From contig JASAMV010007374.1 of the NCBI GenBank assembly GCA_030248065.1, positions 1 through 21,539 of the forward strand: DNA of 21,539 bases, written 5' to 3'. The first letter of the stretch is position 1. Each line of letters begins with the position of its first letter. Of this stretch, positions 18,104 through 21,539 are shown piece by piece. A program made the position numbers and the translations under genes. The notes under the pieces were generated by a model. It made no database searches and was not told where the DNA came from. It worked only from the letters and a program-made list of their open reading frames with translations. The DNA is from Rhynchonema sp. JSB1_4 (Eukaryota > Nematoda > Chromadorea > Monhysterida > Xyalidae).

Positions 18104-19386
18104 TAACCATTAGCCTTTTTTTCAAGACATTGAACTTGTAAAAGCCAATATTTTGCTAAAAACTGTTATCGACATATTTTTCTGCTGAAAATTCCTTGGG
18201 AGGTAAATATATATGTTCATAATGCAGTTGACTGAAATGACATGAACACGTGGCGGTATCAATCAATTTAGCGGCAGCAAAAAATGAAACATCAACAGAT
18301 CACAAGTCGAGCGCACACCTTTCAACTGTGCCTAATGTCCTCTGGGTATGTAATCTCTTGATGTGTTTTTTCAGCGACAGTTTTTGTGCCGGAAGAAAAC
18401 TTGCGCTTGCACGCTTGGAGATCAAAGATTGGGTGCAACAGGGTTGAAAAGACATACTACATATATACATACATATATGTACGTAGCAGTGTCGAAAGCA
18501 ACCACATGTGCATCACTACGAGTCGAGTGATACCCAGAGGGCAAAATCTGGTTTTTTTTTTCGAAAAAACGTAAACGCTACTCTGCGACACTTGAGTGAA
18601 ACAAACACATTATAGGAACGAACTTGGTTTGATTCTGGCCATGTCTCCTTGCCACATCTGGACTTAATTGCGATTGATCCTGCCCACCCCAGCAGGTATG
18701 CAAACAGGAAACGAAAGAGAACATCATAAATTGCTTCGCGGGACATGTTTTTTTGCAGACACACGTATGGATTCGCCAAAAGGCTCGAAGCTTCCTACAC
18801 CCAGCGTCTTGTGTTGGATATTTGATACGAAAATTCTGAAATGCTCTAGTGGTGGAGAAATGATTAAAAGAAGCGCTCTTCTACCGAAGAGTCATAGAAT
18901 TTTTTCCGGCTCGAAATTTGATGGAACCCCAGCGCTTTTGCGTGTGCATGGTGCAGCCGCAGCATGTACATAATAAAAAATGACGATAATGTAGAATAAT
19001 AGGAAGATTATACACTCAACCATTGAAACTGAATGTTTCAGGTCGTACGAAACAAATCAGGAAACACTGAAAATCGCTTTTGATACCAACCACATCGCCA
19101 AAGTTGGCCATAAATATAATTTCTAACGGTGACTGGGTGTCATCGATCTGAAAACAAGACTCAGGGCACAATGAGTCGACTTGTGATGTGATGTGGTGCA
19201 TCGTACTGCATGCATCTCGATTCAGGGAACGAGCGCCAGCTTCGTTCGAAACATGGTTTCCAACGGGTTTGCTGTTTGTCAGACCTGAAGATGTCTGAAA
19301 GCAGCGCATTTATCTTGTCTCAACGTGCAGCAAAAAGTATGTTCTTTTCAGCTCCATAATTACTACTCGTCAGGCATAAAAACACG
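18104..19386. other. Gene-poor stretch with weak exon candidates
   Basis: A plus-strand frame after a TTTTTTTGCAG acceptor (about 18749-18759) and a minus-strand frame at 19151-19016 after CTTGTTTTCAG (peptide with SPLEIIFMANFGDVVG) could be exons, but neither has a partner. A palindromic ACATATATACATACATATAT tract is near 18460-18482. Confidence 0.3.
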
Positions 19387-19755
19387 ATGTTACATACGAA
19401 CATGCTTTTTTCACATGATGCTCTACAGCTCGGGTCGAGATTTTTGTACATTGTGGTGGTTATGGTTTGCTCAGGATCGAGCAACCTGTGCGGCCTGAAA
19501 GATTACGACTGTGAAACATTTACTCTCACACAGCTTCCACGCACTACGCTTTTTCTGCCACCCTTAGTGATTTTTTTAACTCACATTCCTTGCTTGGTAA
19601 CGTATGGCATGATCAAATATAGCACAGTGAATCGTTTTTATAATGACCCAAACGGGACACCCGTTGCAAAGAAATTAAATACAAGAAGAAAAATGCCTGC
19701 TGTCGCGCGGCAAGAATCAGGATATGGTTCTCAGTATCATGCTGGTCGCATATAA
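19387..19755 (+). CDS. Candidate membrane protein, possibly a last exon (up to 122 codons)
   Basis: Not recognised. The frame contains a hydrophobic stretch (FLYIVVVMVCSG), an extracellular-looking segment (LCGLKDYDCETFTL), a clear transmembrane segment (LFLPPLVIFLTHIPCLVTYG) and a basic, Ser/Tyr/Gly-rich tail (NTRRKMPAVARQESGYGS). Candidate acceptors precede it (TTCTTTTCAG near 19350, TTTGCTCAG near 19473), so it may be the final exon of a split gene. I did not find the earlier exons. From codon 98 onward it lies inside the left arm of an inverted repeat, so its 3' end exists twice in the window. Confidence 0.4.
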   Translation: MLHTNMLFSHDALQLGSRFLYIVVVMVCSGSSNLCGLKDYDCETFTLTQLPRTTLFLPPLVIFLTHIPCLVTYGMIKYSTVNRFYNDPNGTPVAKKLNTRRKMPAVARQESGYGSQYHAGRI

Positions 19756-19959
19756 AACACCTATACAAGATTGTTTACTCCCCAAAGTAAAAAGATATCA
19801 GTGTTTACGCACAGGAGCATAAGGTGACTAAAAACATCACCGAAACAGAACAAAAGCTTATTTGCCAAAAAATGAACAGGATTTAGAAAGAGGCATTGCA
19901 TTCCATTTGAAAAGTGAATTAAAAAGCGATACGCCATCAAGGAACCATATTGCGGCCAA
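19678..19959 (+). repeat. Left arm of a second inverted repeat
   Basis: 282 bp that is the reverse complement of 20045-20326 (i + j = 40004). No differences were noticed across the arm. It carries the last codons and stop of the membrane-protein frame. Confidence 0.92.
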
Positions 19960-20044
19960 GGCATAATCGTTTTACCCACTCTTTATGCCGTTACTAGTAC
20001 GAATCGAACTTGTGACAGCTTGCCGTCGTCGCCTCATTGCGCTA

Positions 20045-20326
20045 TTGGCCGCAATATGGTTCCTTGATGGCGTATCGCTTTTTAATTCACTTTTCAAATG
20101 GAATGCAATGCCTCTTTCTAAATCCTGTTCATTTTTTGGCAAATAAGCTTTTGTTCTGTTTCGGTGATGTTTTTAGTCACCTTATGCTCCTGTGCGTAAA
20201 CACTGATATCTTTTTACTTTGGGGAGTAAACAATCTTGTATAGGTGTTTTATATGCGACCAGCATGATACTGAGAACCATATCCTGATTCTTGCCGCGCG
20301 ACAGCAGGCATTTTTCTTCTTGTATT
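20045..20326 (-). repeat. Right arm of the second inverted repeat
   Basis: Inverted copy of 19678-19959, separated by an 85 bp spacer. It ends inside the copied coding tail, so it is a fragment. Confidence 0.92.
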
Positions 20327-20497
20327 TTTGTTTTATATCGAGTAAGCGCATTTTCTCATTCGGTTGACGGAAAATACATTTGATCACACTGATAATTCGT
20401 TCACTATACAGAGGAGTTCACTATGTAGAGGTTCACCTTGTGGTGGTTTGACTGTATTCATCTTACTGTTTCACACCTCAATCAAGTCAGAGGTAAA

Positions 20498-21539
20498 AAA
20501 GCGATGTCACCATCAGATTCCCCGACCCCAGAAACATAAACAGCTGACACATTATTGGAGATCATATCACTATGACACAATTTATTCGCATTGATCAATA
20601 CTGAGTTCCGGTTCTAGTTCCGGTTCTGGCTCCGAAAAGTTCCACATTTAAAAACCAATGCCACCGTTGGGTTTCTCGACCCCGGAAACCTATATACCGC
20701 ACGCACTGTCGTTATGATCAGGCCAGTATTGTGCGACTTATTTGCATGGATAAATACTGAGTTCCGGTTCCAGTTTCGGTTCTGGCTCTGGAGAGCTCCG
20801 GATTCAAAAACCAATGTCGCCATTAGATTTCTCGACCCGAAAGCCTATATATCGCCCCCTTTCTTCATGATCAGGGCAGTATTGTGTTGTTTATTCACGT
20901 GAATCAGTTTTGAGTTCCGGTTCTAGTTCCGGTTCTGGCTCCAAAAAGTTCCGGATTTAAAAACCAATGTCACCATTAGATTTCTCGACCCCGAAAACCT
21001 ATATAGCGCACGCACTGTCTTTATGATCAGACCAGTATTGTGCGACTTATTTGCTACCCCCCCGCGCGGGGCGCCCCCCCCCCCGGACAAACGGTGATAA
21101 ATACTGAGTTCCGGTTCCAGTTCCGGTTCTGGCTCCGAAGAGCTCCGGATTCAAAAACCAAGGTCACCATTAGATTTCTCGACCCCGAAAACCTATATAC
21201 CGCACGCACTGTCATGATCAGACCAGTATTGTGCGACTTATTTGCATGGCTAAATATTGAGTTCCGGTTCCAGCTCCAGTTCTGGTTCCGAAGAGCTCCG
21301 GATTGAAAAACCAATGTCACCATTAGATTTCTCGACCCCGAAAACCTATATAGCGCACGCACTGTCTTTATGATGAGACCAGTATTGCGCGACTTATTTG
21401 CCTGATAAATACTGAGTTCCGGTTCCAGTTCCGGTTCTGGCTCCGAAGAGCTCCGGATTCAAAAACCAATGTCACCATTAGATTTCTCGACCCCGAAAAC
21501 CTATATACCGCACGCACCGTTTTTATGACCATTGAGTTT
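20498..21539. repeat. Tandem satellite, unit about 154 bp, running off the right edge
   Basis: The core GAGTTCCGGTTC recurs at about 20602, 20758, 20911, 21105, 21258 and 21413. Steps are near 153-156 bp except one of 194 bp, which holds a 40 bp G/C-rich insertion (21055-21096, with a 12-base C run). Each unit holds doubled GTTCCGGTTC, a CAAAAACCAATGTCACCATT block, TTTCTCGACCC, CCTATATA and a GATCAGACCAGTATTGTG block. A decayed partial unit starts near 20498. Confidence 0.9.

Noticed and set aside
21054..21362. Minus-strand frame across satellite units with a repeated peptide
   Set aside because: It stays open through repetition of one unit; the C-rich insertion and variable unit length do not support coding.

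Overview
This is eukaryotic, almost certainly animal, DNA. It has spliceosomal introns, many only 53-70 bp with GT/AG ends, TATA-plus-initiator promoters, histone-type mRNA 3' hairpins and a spliced seven-helix receptor gene. Two weak clues favour a nematode or a close ecdysozoan: both histone-type hairpins have C at the first loop position, which as I recall is the form seen in C. elegans, and there is a short degenerate TTAGGC tract. I do not assign a species.

Region 1 (1-5877) holds a family B, protein-primed-type DNA polymerase gene of the Maverick/Polinton class, present twice as a large inverted repeat. Arms 1-2003 and 2603-4605 are almost identical around a 599 bp spacer. The right copy (minus strand, nine exons) has an intact 5' end, the exonuclease motifs and palm motif A, then stops at the repeat boundary. 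The left copy (plus strand) enters from outside the window, runs about 470 bp further, takes a frameshift and decays. Neither copy reaches palm motifs B and C in this window.

Region 2 (5878-8050) is a compact virus-like cluster next to the polymerase. A divergent promoter serves the polymerase and an intronless 187-residue orphan gene. A second intronless orphan (125 residues) follows on the plus strand, and a small acidic reading frame (55 residues) converges on it. The two plus-strand genes end in an almost identical 48-nt module: a UUCG-capped hairpin followed by a canonical replication-dependent histone 3' stem-loop. That module is the most striking feature here, because it suggests that non-histone genes of a virus-like element use histone-type, S-phase-linked mRNA processing. 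CpG-rich arrays, TATA boxes and repeated CCCTGATTCA sites lie in the upstream regions.

Region 3 (8050-12690) is host-like DNA. It contains hairpins, a MITE-like inverted repeat and a minus-strand rhodopsin-class GPCR gene. Six coding exons cover helices 1-5; helices 6-7 are not found in the window.

Region 4 (12690-21539) is gene-poor. It holds scattered degenerate Lys-rich fragments, GGGCCTGAA-type and TTTGACGAC repeats, one membrane-protein-like reading frame whose 3' end is copied into a second inverted repeat (19678-19959 and 20045-20326), and a tandem satellite of about 154 bp running off the right edge.
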